Assembly (NCBI GenBank): GCA_017615795.1
Contig: JAFZZK010000020.1
Coordinates: 1-64,000, forward strand
Source of the DNA: Bacteroidales bacterium
GTDB taxonomy: Bacteria > Bacteroidota > Bacteroidia > Bacteroidales > WCHB1-69
Reading direction: 5' to 3'
DNA: 64,000 nucleotides
The translations under genes were made by a program, and so were the position numbers. Each line of letters begins with the position of its first letter. Position 1 is the first letter of the stretch. Shown piece after piece: positions 1 through 7,838 of the stretch. The notes beneath the pieces are model-generated. The model was not told where the DNA came from. It did no database searches and saw only the letters and a program-made list of their open reading frames with translations.

Positions 1-338
1 TCGGCAGCCTTAGTCCACCATTGTATGGCTTTGCGTGGATTTTCTTCGCACCCATATCCCGCACATAAACAAACACCCAGAAGGTTCTGCATTATGGGAT
101 CTCCTTGTTTCGCAAAACCTTTCAGACATTCCAAAAGCTCAGTCTCATCAGCAAATACATCGAACTTGAAATGTTTTTTCAGATACGCCCTTGCTTCAGC
201 CTTGTCTCCAAACGATATTATATTGTTAATTTCAAAATCTGAACTACAAACATTTTCATTGTCGCTTTGCGACTTACATTTGATTTCCTGCTGCGTTTTG
301 TTCCTCAATGCTGTTTCTTTTTCCTTTTTACTATTCAT
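1..338 (-). CDS. Sel1-repeat protein, C-terminus beyond window edge
   Basis: The minus-strand frame opens with ATG at 338 and runs off the left edge after 112 codons with no stop. The first ~45 residues are polar and Lys/Gln-rich. From about residue 75 the sequence has the Sel1-like (SLR) pattern, with a small-residue helix around GDPIMQNLLGVCLCAGYG followed by NPRKAIQWWTKAA. Sel1 repeats are alpha-alpha solenoids that scaffold protein-protein contacts. No signal peptide is visible, so it is probably cytosolic. It is the last visible gene of the minus-strand cluster that starts with the ClpX-like ATPase, 167 bases after the WG-repeat-like gene. The repeat assignment is good; the function is unknown. 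Confidence 0.75.
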   Translation of the reverse strand, partial: MNSKKEKETALRNKTQQEIKCKSQSDNENVCSSDFEINNIISFGDKAEARAYLKKHFKFDVFADETELLECLKGFAKQGDPIMQNLLGVCLCAGYGCEENPRKAIQWWTKAA

Positions 339-505
339 GAATACCTTTACCTGTTATATCCCATCGGCACGTCGGGTCTTGTTCTTAATAATAATATCTG
401 GCTCAGTTCTTTATTCCTGTTATTTTGAAAAGGCATCCCAAAACACATGTCCCAACATGCTATTCTTGATTTCGGGATGCCCTTTGACAATAATATCCGA
501 TAATG

Positions 506-1378
506 TTACTCGATTTTCTCCCCTTTGCTGTTGCGCAACTCTCCGACACCATAGTGACAAAAATCATTTTCATCACTTTCGTGTATTTCTTCACATTCAT
601 TAAATCGGCAAAGGAAAACATCCTTTTTCCCTCTCACTGCTTCAATGTGAGAGTAGATAGCTGGTGTTAATTTTTGCAGGTCTTTGCTCATCATACCGCA
701 GTTGCCAAGATAATCCGTGTATTCATACAGCAACACATCTCCTTCATTCTCAGAATAATAGACATCATCGATTTCATAAATTGGACGAATGTCTGTGTAA
801 AAGTCTGCTGTCGGCTCGCGTTTTACGATTTCACCTCCAGGCACCATAATGGTATAAATAGTGTCATTTTTTTCTGCCATATAGGTGTTTTTTGTTGGAT
901 TCCAAAGTTTGTCATATTGTGCCGGCAACACGAATTTTGCAGTATTGAGGTCAAGCAGACCTTCTTTCCCTTTATAACAGGCGATACCTGTCGAATCATC
1001 AATTTTGGTAAGTCGTGTGATATCAGTAAGGACTTCTTTGTTGGGGCACGTCTTCATAATGGCATCACGACTTGGCACATACACAAGGCCATTCTTCCCA
1101 ATTTCCATACCGTAAAGATCGCCGAACCAGTGGTCATACCATCCTCCACAAAAATCAATGATTCCCCATGCCATCCAAACCACCAAGCCGATAGTTCCAA
1201 CAATGGAGCAGATACCTAATACCGCACCGCTGAATTTCTCGAAAGCGGTTCTGAAGCCCGAGGTCTTCTCGGTTGTAGCTTGTTCTTCTTGCTGAATCTG
1301 ATTATCCTCTTGAGTTCGCTCGTCTTGAGGAATTGACTGCTGCTCTTTTTGCAGCGTTTCTGATGCAATGTTTTCCAT
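506..1378 (-). CDS. membrane-anchored WG-repeat-like protein
   Basis: 290 residues. Residues 1-45 are Glu/Gln-rich and probably disordered. Residues ~51-77 form one hydrophobic membrane segment (GAVLGICSIVGTIGLVVWMA core). The rest is a beta-rich, probably extracytoplasmic part. Around 131-160 it has a WG-repeat-like strand pattern (GIACYKGKEGLLDLN ... LPAQYDKLWN), and a similar weaker unit recurs near the C-terminus. WG repeats are thought to form beta-propeller-like binding surfaces. It lies 60 bases downstream of the unknown 316-residue gene and 167 bases upstream of the Sel1 gene. The family call is moderate and the function unknown. Confidence 0.7.
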   Translation of the reverse strand: MENIASETLQKEQQSIPQDERTQEDNQIQQEEQATTEKTSGFRTAFEKFSGAVLGICSIVGTIGLVVWMAWGIIDFCGGWYDHWFGDLYGMEIGKNGLVYVPSRDAIMKTCPNKEVLTDITRLTKIDDSTGIACYKGKEGLLDLNTAKFVLPAQYDKLWNPTKNTYMAEKNDTIYTIMVPGGEIVKREPTADFYTDIRPIYEIDDVYYSENEGDVLLYEYTDYLGNCGMMSKDLQKLTPAIYSHIEAVRGKKDVFLCRFNECEEIHESDENDFCHYGVGELRNSKGEKIE

Positions 1379-1438
1379 AATTTTACAGTTTTTTAGTGAG
1401 ATTGTTTTTTTGATATTTGCAACATATTCGACTGTTTT

Positions 1439-2389
1439 TCAGCAACGGTACGAAAAAGATTCTGCGTCACACTTCACAATTTTTTCGTACATCTTTTCCA
1501 CTGTCTCATACAGATTGCTGTCCAAAGCACCCTCATCAAGCTTATATAGAGAAAAGAAATCCTCTTTTGAGATCAAGTCATCCTCAGAGAACTTAAACTC
1601 TATCTCTTGATTCAGGTTCCCCTCTTCCATCACGGGAAGTAAATCGTTCCCCAATGCAGTCCACAAATGCAACATGAGAACATCCAACTCGTATAGTGTC
1701 AGTTTGGAGACGAAGCTATCGTGACCATTCACATTGCAAAACCGGAGATCCAACGAGCCGTCAATCCGTTCGTCCAAATGGCAATCCATAACAAAACTGC
1801 CAAACAAAAGCTGGTAAAGGACATTCCACAATTCCTTGTCGCACTCCTCAAAATCTGGGTGTTCATATTCTATGGGAGTGATAAATCGGTAATAGTAATC
1901 GTATGAGGGCAATTCCTTGAATGCAGCAACGATTTCTTGAAGAGCGTCCTTCTGTCCGTTCAACATAGGGGTGCTTTGTTCACTCTTTTGACTCAAGACC
2001 TTCCGTTGGTCACATTTTTCAGGAACACACCAATCATCTTTTTCCAACATTATTGGCAAACCCGCTTCCAGAGACAGATTCCACACCAAGACTCGCACAT
2101 AGTTGAACAATCTGCAGGGAACATTTTCCCTCATAATTTTTTCTAAATCCTCATCAGAACTAATATAGACGAGAGGGATGTACTTCAACTCCATATACAG
2201 AGAATCGTCGCTCTCTTCGATGTATCTGGATATTGCAACCTTGATTTCATTTGTATAAAGATTATCCCCTAAATCATCAATGTCTGATATTTCAATTTTA
2301 ACTGGAGGTAACGATTGAGATAAGGATCCCGATTGCTTTTGCATCATGAGGTCTCGCAAATCACGACCCACGATTCTGAAATTTTCCAT
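1439..2389 (-). CDS. hypothetical acidic protein of the ClpX-like cluster
   Basis: 316 residues with no signal peptide or membrane segment and no family I recognise. The sequence is acidic and rich in Leu, Asp and Glu, with alternating helical stretches (for example MLHLWTALGNDLLPVMEE) that suggest a soluble, mostly alpha-helical protein. It begins 29 bases downstream of the ClpX-like ATPase gene and so is almost certainly co-transcribed with it. An adaptor or substrate role for that ATPase is a guess from position only. Confidence 0.7.
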   Translation of the reverse strand: MENFRIVGRDLRDLMMQKQSGSLSQSLPPVKIEISDIDDLGDNLYTNEIKVAISRYIEESDDSLYMELKYIPLVYISSDEDLEKIMRENVPCRLFNYVRVLVWNLSLEAGLPIMLEKDDWCVPEKCDQRKVLSQKSEQSTPMLNGQKDALQEIVAAFKELPSYDYYYRFITPIEYEHPDFEECDKELWNVLYQLLFGSFVMDCHLDERIDGSLDLRFCNVNGHDSFVSKLTLYELDVLMLHLWTALGNDLLPVMEEGNLNQEIEFKFSEDDLISKEDFFSLYKLDEGALDSNLYETVEKMYEKIVKCDAESFSYRC

Positions 2390-2418
2390 ATTAATGTTTT
2401 TTTAGATTAATACAACCA

Positions 2419-3867
2419 CTATCTGTTCAGCACCTTTTCGACGTACTCCCTATCCACGTTCACCAACTGTTCGTGTCCGTCTGCGGTGGATTTCATTTTG
2501 AAGTACATGGAGGAGAGGCAACGTGCCAAAAGCGTTTTGACATTCCTGAATCCCAACCCTGAATCATAAGCCCTTTCTGCGATACAGCGAATAGCATCAT
2601 CAGTGAAGACGAGCTGAACGTTATGCTGCCGGCAGTAGTCAATATGCGCCTGAAGAATGCTATCTTTTGTCGACAACATAATCTTCATCATCAACTCGGT
2701 TGTAAGTGGATTCAACACACAAATAGTACCAATACGACCAGTCAGTTCTGGAAAGAACCCCCATTCTTCCAAGTCCTTTTCACAGATTCGTTTCATCCAA
2801 CTCGTTTTGGTTGGAATGATTCTTTGATTAACAAAACCAATAGATTTTGCATTGCAGCGCTGTTGGATTATCTCTTCAATGCCATTGAAAGCGCCATCAA
2901 ATACAACCAACAAGTTGTTCACAGACAACTGTAGACCGTTGTATTGTGAGAGAGGGTTGTCATCTGTGATAATAAGGCTACTGTCACGTTCGAAAAGGCG
3001 CATAATATCTCTCTGCATATCCTTATCCATATCAGCTCCTTTGTCGCTGGTAATCTTACTGCCATAATGAGTGATTTTGTCAAATTCATTGAAAACGACA
3101 ATGGCATATTCAAGGTCTTGCATTTTGACACCTGACTTCAAAGCATTTAGAAATGCATCACAAATATGTGTGCCCTTCCAGGACTGTGGAGTGATGTCAG
3201 AAGAATTAATGCGAACAACGGGGCATTCATTGCTGCAAATTTCTGAGAATCTACGGTATAACTCTGTTTTTCCGCAGCCCGTCTCACCAATCAAGAGCAC
3301 AGGTGTTTTGATAGCGGAACAAGTACCATTTTTCTTGCTTTCAAGATGCTGCCAGAACGGGATAGCAATTTGGTCAATAGCATCGTCCTGTCCGCAGATA
3401 TATTGCTTCACATAGTTGGCCAGTTCTTCCGCAGACGAAATTTCGATAGAGTTATTATTGCTTGAGTAGAGATCGTCGTATGTAAAACCAAATTTCTCAA
3501 AAATGTTGACCCAGTCCTCTGCTTCCAGAATCCCGAAGGTCATCGGCCAGTCATCAATCCTATAAATCATTTTGTCTTTAATGTCTTCATCTTTTTCCCG
3601 CAACAGTTGGATTTGCGCATTCGTCCGCCGCAGGAAACTGTCTATCGACATCCTCTCGTTTTCCAAACTGTTGATGACTCCAACAACTTTCTCGCAAGGA
3701 ATTTTCGGACTGAGGAATATGCGTGCGGCAACTTCTCGATAATCCATTCCTTGTATCGTATCAGATTTGAACTCAATCCCCATGAAATATTTGTTACTTT
3801 GAGATGATTGCTGATCAATGTCTCCTGACATTTTTTTCTTGTTTTTATTTTTTGTTTGCTTGCTCAT
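2419..3867 (-). CDS. ClpX-like AAA+ ATPase lacking the zinc-binding domain
   Basis: 482 residues. The C-terminal ~330 follow the ClpX unfoldase plan: Walker A GETGCGKT at 194-201, a pore-loop equivalent SWKG near 229-232, Walker B AIVVFNEFDK at 255-264, an IGF tripeptide at 343-345 in the position of the ClpP-docking loop, a box VII region GFFPELTGRI with Arg378, and sensor 2 GLGFRNVK with Arg441. Residues 1-150 are unrelated to the ClpX C4 zinc domain: a Lys-rich start, then a helical region. The Walker B Asp is replaced by Asn while the Glu is kept. Genuine clpX genes lack this N-terminus, so this is a paralogue and not housekeeping ClpX. It heads a four-gene minus-strand cluster. Confidence 0.85.
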   Translation of the reverse strand: MSKQTKNKNKKKMSGDIDQQSSQSNKYFMGIEFKSDTIQGMDYREVAARIFLSPKIPCEKVVGVINSLENERMSIDSFLRRTNAQIQLLREKDEDIKDKMIYRIDDWPMTFGILEAEDWVNIFEKFGFTYDDLYSSNNNSIEISSAEELANYVKQYICGQDDAIDQIAIPFWQHLESKKNGTCSAIKTPVLLIGETGCGKTELYRRFSEICSNECPVVRINSSDITPQSWKGTHICDAFLNALKSGVKMQDLEYAIVVFNEFDKITHYGSKITSDKGADMDKDMQRDIMRLFERDSSLIITDDNPLSQYNGLQLSVNNLLVVFDGAFNGIEEIIQQRCNAKSIGFVNQRIIPTKTSWMKRICEKDLEEWGFFPELTGRIGTICVLNPLTTELMMKIMLSTKDSILQAHIDYCRQHNVQLVFTDDAIRCIAERAYDSGLGFRNVKTLLARCLSSMYFKMKSTADGHEQLVNVDREYVEKVLNR

Positions 3868-3893
3868 TGCTTTGTATATTTAAAATTCCGGTG

Positions 3894-3901
3894 CAAAAAT
3901 A
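3894..3901 (-). promoter_or_regulatory. -7 element for the ClpX-like cluster
   Basis: On the minus strand this reads TATTTTTG, matching the Bacteroidota TAnnTTTG consensus. It lies 26 bases upstream of the ClpX-like start codon at 3867. No clear TTTG -33 element is seen at the usual spacing. Confidence 0.55.
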
Positions 3902-4410
3902 GTTTTATCACAAAAGTACATTTTCTGAAAGGGCTTTTTTTGACATCAAATGCCTAAAAATGCACATGAAACACCATGTGTACTTTTCACACACAGAACT
4001 CGTCCTCTGAGAGGTAAAATAGTTGAACCAATCGTGTAAATGTGGTCAACACTTGACACCTCTGTCAAGCGTTTTAAAGAAATAGCATGCGTTTTGGATA
4101 GGCAATCTCATTTTGCCTTTACGTCAAATTATAAGAAAATCCTCTTCACCAGTGAAGAAGTCTTTCTAAGTTCCCATCGGTGCGTCCCCTTGAGACAAGA
4201 ACTCAGGGTGTCTTGCTTAGATCAGTAACACTTCGGCGACAATATGCACATCTTTCACCTGACAAGTAGTCCATTCATAAATTTGGAATGGCACCACCTC
4301 TTTTAAACTTTCGACGTAGAAGTCGAAAAGATTCTCTACCCTGCCTCCTTTTTCCTCTATCAGTTAATCTTTCCTCCCAACCATTTCAAAACAGCACACC
4401 CAAAAACAAA
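3902..4410. other. non-coding spacer with no recognised gene
   Basis: About 500 bases between the ClpX-like promoter and the rnf terminator. The open frames here are short and match no family. Only small palindromes are visible, for example CTTCAC-CA-GTGAAG near 4144 and TCGAC...GTCGA near 4311. Composition is AT-rich like the cluster on its left and unlike the rnf genes on its right, so it may be the edge of an acquired segment. Confidence 0.5.
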
Positions 4411-4448
4411 ACACAAAAAAAAGCGGGATGATGATAACACCATCCCGC
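4411..4448 (-). terminator. intrinsic terminator of the rnf operon
   Basis: On the minus strand an 8-bp perfect stem GCGGGATG/CATCCCGC (4441-4448 with 4423-4430) with a 10-base loop is followed by a run of T residues. It lies 25 bases past the rnfA stop. Confidence 0.85.
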
Positions 4449-4473
4449 CCTGTTTGTATCAAAAAGACGTTGA

Positions 4474-5064
4474 TTACACCAGATTGGAAAATCCCATGAA
4501 GGCCATGGCGAGGATGCCGGCGGTGATGAGCGCGATGGGCACTCCCTTCATTCCCTTGGGGATTTCGACAAGCTCGAGTTGCTCGCGCAAGCCCGCGAAG
4601 ATGACAATGGCCAGCGTGAAGCCGATGGCGACGGCAACAGCATAAATGGTGCTGTCCAAGATGGAGAAGCCGTGTCCCGCAATGAGCTCCTGCTCCGTCA
4701 CCTTGATAGCCACGCCCAGCACGGCGCAGTTGGTGGTAATCAGCGGCAAGAACACGCCCAAGGCCTGGTAAAGCGGAGGACTGACTTTCTTGAGGACAAT
4801 TTCAACCATCTGCACCAAGGCCGCAATGACCAGGATGAAGACGATGGTCTGCAAATAGGTAATGCCCAACGGCATGAGAATGTATTTCTGAAGAGTGGCG
4901 GTGACGAGCGTGGCCAACGTCATCACAAAGACGACTGCCATGCCCATGCCGAGGGCGGTATTCACCTTGTTGGAAACGCCCAAGAACGGACAAATGCCGA
5001 GGAACTGCACCAAGACGATGTTGTTCACCAAGACGGCGCCGATAATCATTAAAATATATTCCAT
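4474..5064 (-). CDS. rnfA: Rnf complex subunit RnfA
   Basis: 196 residues, the usual RnfA length, with six hydrophobic segments and the family start pattern (VNNIVLVQFLGICPFLGVS) plus the internal TTNCAVLGVAI motif. RnfA and RnfE form the symmetric membrane core of the ferredoxin:NAD+ oxidoreductase that couples electron transfer to Na+ or H+ export; the Cys in each TTNC/VNC motif binds an iron-sulphur centre between the two subunits. It is the last gene of rnfD-G-E-A, 22 bases after rnfE and just before the terminator. Confidence 0.96.
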   Translation of the reverse strand: MEYILMIIGAVLVNNIVLVQFLGICPFLGVSNKVNTALGMGMAVVFVMTLATLVTATLQKYILMPLGITYLQTIVFILVIAALVQMVEIVLKKVSPPLYQALGVFLPLITTNCAVLGVAIKVTEQELIAGHGFSILDSTIYAVAVAIGFTLAIVIFAGLREQLELVEIPKGMKGVPIALITAGILAMAFMGFSNLV

Positions 5065-5086
5065 AATACTAAAATGCTAAAGGTTA

Positions 5087-5713
5087 TTATTTCTGCACGG
5101 CGAGTTGTCTGGCCTTGCGCTTGGCCTCAATCCTGTTAAGGATATGGCGCACAAGAGCCATGATGAAACCAAACACGATGAACGCACCGGGTGCAAGCAC
5201 GAAGATGAGGATATTGTAGTCGGAGGGGATGAACTGGTGGCCCATGAAAGCTCCGGCTCCAAGAACCTCGCGCACGGCTGCAATGAGGATCAGGGAGATG
5301 GTGAAGCCGATGCCCATGCCGAGACCGTCGAGAATGGAGTCGCACACGCTGTTCTTGCTGGCGAACGCTTCGGCACGGCCAAGCACGATGCAGTTGACGA
5401 CAATCAGCGGGATGAAGACACCCAAGCTGGCCGACAACGCCGGCACAAAGCCCTGGATCAGCAGGTCGACCATACTCACGAAGGTGGCGATAATCACGAT
5501 ATAGCACGGGATGCGCACCTTGTCAGGAATCACATTCTTGAGCAATGAGATGATGATGTTGGACATCAAAAGCACAAACGTAGTGGCCGCGCCCATGCCG
5601 ATAGCGTTGTTCACGGACGTGGTGACGGCCAACGTGGGACAGGTGCCCAACACGAGAATCAAGCTGGGATTCTCCTTGAAAAAACCTTTGGTCAGAATAT
5701 TCCATTTACTCAT
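5087..5713 (-). CDS. rnfE: Rnf complex subunit RnfE
   Basis: 208 residues. The RnfE signature is clear: ENPSLILVLGTCPTLAVTTS near the start and IPLIVVNCIVLGRAEAFA in the middle, with six membrane segments. It is the paralogue of RnfA with inverted topology in the membrane core of the Rnf ion pump. Its start overlaps the end of rnfG by 8 bases, consistent with coupled translation. The C-terminal tail is basic (RIEAKRKARQ) and probably cytoplasmic. Confidence 0.96.
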   Translation of the reverse strand: MSKWNILTKGFFKENPSLILVLGTCPTLAVTTSVNNAIGMGAATTFVLLMSNIIISLLKNVIPDKVRIPCYIVIIATFVSMVDLLIQGFVPALSASLGVFIPLIVVNCIVLGRAEAFASKNSVCDSILDGLGMGIGFTISLILIAAVREVLGAGAFMGHQFIPSDYNILIFVLAPGAFIVFGFIMALVRHILNRIEAKRKARQLAVQK

Positions 5714-6299
5714 GGCACTCCTCCTTTATTTTCATGAAAACATTGTAAGCACGTTGCACAGCATCGCAATAGGCGCGCGACGAGATGGTGGCCGCTGTGA
5801 TGGCATCCACATCGCCGCCGTCTTTCTTGACGGAGAGTTTGTAGGTGGCGGGATCCTGACCGTTGAACTGCTTGGCGAAGTCGCTCTTGGTCTTGTTGAT
5901 CTTGTCGCCCAGTCCGGGGGTCTCGGAGGCATCAATCACCTCCGTGTTGATGATGCTGCCATCGGCGGCGAAACCGACCATAAGGTCGAAGCGCCCGTCG
6001 AAGGCCTTTTTGGTATATGTCTCGATGGCGGCGCCATAGAGGGTTCCATCCTCTTGGGTGGCGAGGTGTACCAAGACACCTTCCTTTTCGCCTTCGGGAA
6101 CAACAGTCGTATCGGTGAGGGTGCCCTTGAAATCGGGGAGAACCAAATTCAGGGCCTGTTCTTTCTTGGCTTTTTGCGCATTGTCGATGCGTTCCTTCGT
6201 GAGGGCGTAGACCCCGGTCAGGGCCAGGCCCGCCACCAACGCAATGCTGGTCAGCACGACGACCAACCGCAGCAATGAAGCTTCTTTCTTCTGTGACAT
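5706..6299 (-). CDS. rnfG: Rnf complex subunit RnfG (FMN-binding)
   Basis: 197 residues: one N-terminal membrane anchor (about 10-32) and a periplasmic FMN-binding domain. The flavinylation site normally reads [S/T]GAT; here the matching segment is DAITAATIS at 166-173, with Thr171 in the position that takes FMN by phosphoester linkage and Ala in place of the Gly. The motif ETPGLGDKI (126-134) is the other conserved block of the family. It lies 16 bases after rnfD. Confidence 0.95.
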   Translation of the reverse strand: MSQKKEASLLRLVVVLTSIALVAGLALTGVYALTKERIDNAQKAKKEQALNLVLPDFKGTLTDTTVVPEGEKEGVLVHLATQEDGTLYGAAIETYTKKAFDGRFDLMVGFAADGSIINTEVIDASETPGLGDKINKTKSDFAKQFNGQDPATYKLSVKKDGGDVDAITAATISSRAYCDAVQRAYNVFMKIKEECHE

Positions 6300-6315
6300 A
6301 ATGGTTGGATTTTAG

Positions 6316-7281
6316 TTATTTTGCGTAAGTTTTCGGTTTGAATCCCTTGTTGATGAGCGGCACGAGGGAGTTCATGATCAAGATAGAGAACGAAACGCCC
6401 TCGGGGTAGGCGCCGAAGAGTCGGATGATGATGGTGAGCAAACCGCAGCCGCAACCGAACACCAGCATGCCACGATTGGACACCGGGGAGGTCACCATAT
6501 CAGTGGCCATGAAGAAGGCGCCGAGAATGAGACCGCCCGTGAGCAGGTGGAAGAAGGGATTGGCGTAGTGCGTCGGGTCGATGAGCCAGAAGATGCCGGC
6601 GAACACAAACACGGCGAGCAGGAACGACACCGGGATATGCCAGCTGATGATGCGCTTCCACATCAAGAAGGCTGCGCCGATGAGCAGGGCGATGGCGGAG
6701 ACTTCACCGAAGCTGCCGCCCATCTGCCCGACCAGCATATTGGTGTACGTGGGCATTTGGCTCATATCAACCGTGGCTCCTTCCTTGAGCAGTCCCAACG
6801 GGGTCGGGCCTGTCACGGCGTCGGCAAAGCCCCAGATGGGCTCGGCAACCGGCCATGTGGTCATGGCTACTGGGAAGGCGATGAGCATGAAGACACGTGC
6901 CACCAGCGCGGGGTTGAAGAGATTATGGCCGAGGCCGCCGAAAGGCATCTTGGCGATGCCGATAGCCACAAGTGCACCCACGACGAGCATCCATATCGGC
7001 AGGTTGGCCGGCACGTTGAAAGCCAGCAGCATGCCCGTCACAACAGCGGAACCGTCACTGACCGTAGGCTCCACCTTCATGATAAAACGCTGTATCAAGT
7101 ACTCAAACAAGACGCAGCAACCCACGGAGACCAAAGTCAGGATGATCACAGGCAACCCGAAATAGAAGATGGAGACCAGGAATGCCGGCACCAAAGCCAA
7201 CACCACCGACCACATGATCTTCTTCACGGATTCGCCGCTGTGCACGTGGGGAGAACCGGAAACATTTAATAATTTATCCAT
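6316..7281 (-). CDS. rnfD: Rnf complex subunit RnfD
   Basis: 321 residues with the RnfD/NqrB layout: N-terminal SPHVHSGESVKKIMW, many membrane segments, KMPFGGLGHNLFNPALVARVF, and the covalent FMN site TGPTPLG at 157-163 with Thr160 as the likely flavinylated residue. It is the first gene of this rnf operon. In most Bacteroidota rnfB and rnfC precede it, but here a promoter sits directly upstream and no rnfB or rnfC is present in the window. Confidence 0.96.
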   Translation of the reverse strand: MDKLLNVSGSPHVHSGESVKKIMWSVVLALVPAFLVSIFYFGLPVIILTLVSVGCCVLFEYLIQRFIMKVEPTVSDGSAVVTGMLLAFNVPANLPIWMLVVGALVAIGIAKMPFGGLGHNLFNPALVARVFMLIAFPVAMTTWPVAEPIWGFADAVTGPTPLGLLKEGATVDMSQMPTYTNMLVGQMGGSFGEVSAIALLIGAAFLMWKRIISWHIPVSFLLAVFVFAGIFWLIDPTHYANPFFHLLTGGLILGAFFMATDMVTSPVSNRGMLVFGCGCGLLTIIIRLFGAYPEGVSFSILIMNSLVPLINKGFKPKTYAK

Positions 7282-7323
7282 TGTATCAAAGTGTTACTAA
7301 TTATCAATTTTAGATACAAGCGG

Positions 7324-7354
7324 CAAAAATACAATTTTTTTGTTGTGATGTCAA
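7324..7354 (-). promoter_or_regulatory. promoter of rnfDGEA
   Basis: On the minus strand a TTGA at 7351-7354 is followed after 19 bases by TATTTTTG at 7324-7331. This is the Bacteroidota primary sigma pattern (-33 TTTG-like, 19-20 bases, -7 TAnnTTTG). It places transcription start ~35-40 bases ahead of rnfD and supports rnfD as the first gene. Confidence 0.75.
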
Positions 7355-7791
7355 GAAAAAAAACGGAGTTATATACCTGATGGCACAAATCAGGGCTTTT
7401 TGCATCTTTTTTATTTGGGCGTGCCGGCGCGGCGGCACAAAACACAAATTCCGCCGCCGCGCCGTCGGGCTTTCCGTTGCAATGGCTGGCAAGCCAGCCA
7501 TTTCCACTGCAATCCCTCACGCATGCTCGTCGGACACCACATCCGTTTCGCGGCGAACAACGTGCTTCCTCGTCTCAACATTCTCCCGCGCCGCGATTTT
7601 TCCCCACGCGCCATCCATCCCAGGGGTTGCGGCGCCCGTTCCTCACACCTTAACCCCTGGCCACCGAGGTATGCAGCCCTACAGGGCTGCTCGTCATTGG
7701 AAAAAAACCTTATGACACGACCTTATTAAGCCAACATTGTGCCATCTTGTATATAAACACCAAAAAAACGGAATAATCCCGAAAAATAATG
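7355..7791. repeat. hairpin-rich non-coding spacer
   Basis: Between the rnfD promoter and the hydrolase promoter no convincing gene is seen. Four strong inverted repeats occur in series: GGCGCGGCGG (7426-7435) with CCGCCGCGCC (7454-7463); AATGGCTGGC with GCCAGCCATT (7481-7502); CCAGGGGTT with AACCCCTGG (about 7619-7660); and GCAGCCCT with AGGGCTGC (7673-7690). None is followed by a U-tract, so they are not ordinary terminators. They resemble dispersed palindromic intergenic repeats. Confidence 0.6.
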
Positions 7792-7799
7792 TATCTTTG
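7792..7799 (+). promoter_or_regulatory. -7 element for the esterase-like gene
   Basis: TATCTTTG, a full match to TAnnTTTG, 39 bases ahead of the start codon at 7839. Confidence 0.65.
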
Positions 7800-7838
7800 C
7801 AAAATTAAATTTCACATTATCCATCAGCATCTTATCTT

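Noticed and set aside
25..603. A 192-codon plus-strand frame at the left edge
   Set aside because: It lies opposite the Sel1 gene and the end of the WG-repeat-like gene, whose frames show clear protein patterns.
4040..4228. A 62-codon plus-strand frame in the ClpX-rnf spacer
   Set aside because: No family resemblance, no promoter element at a sensible distance, and poor codon pattern.
7266..7729. Short overlapping frames on both strands in the hairpin-rich spacer
   Set aside because: They are read through the palindromes, have unusual residue content and no start signals.
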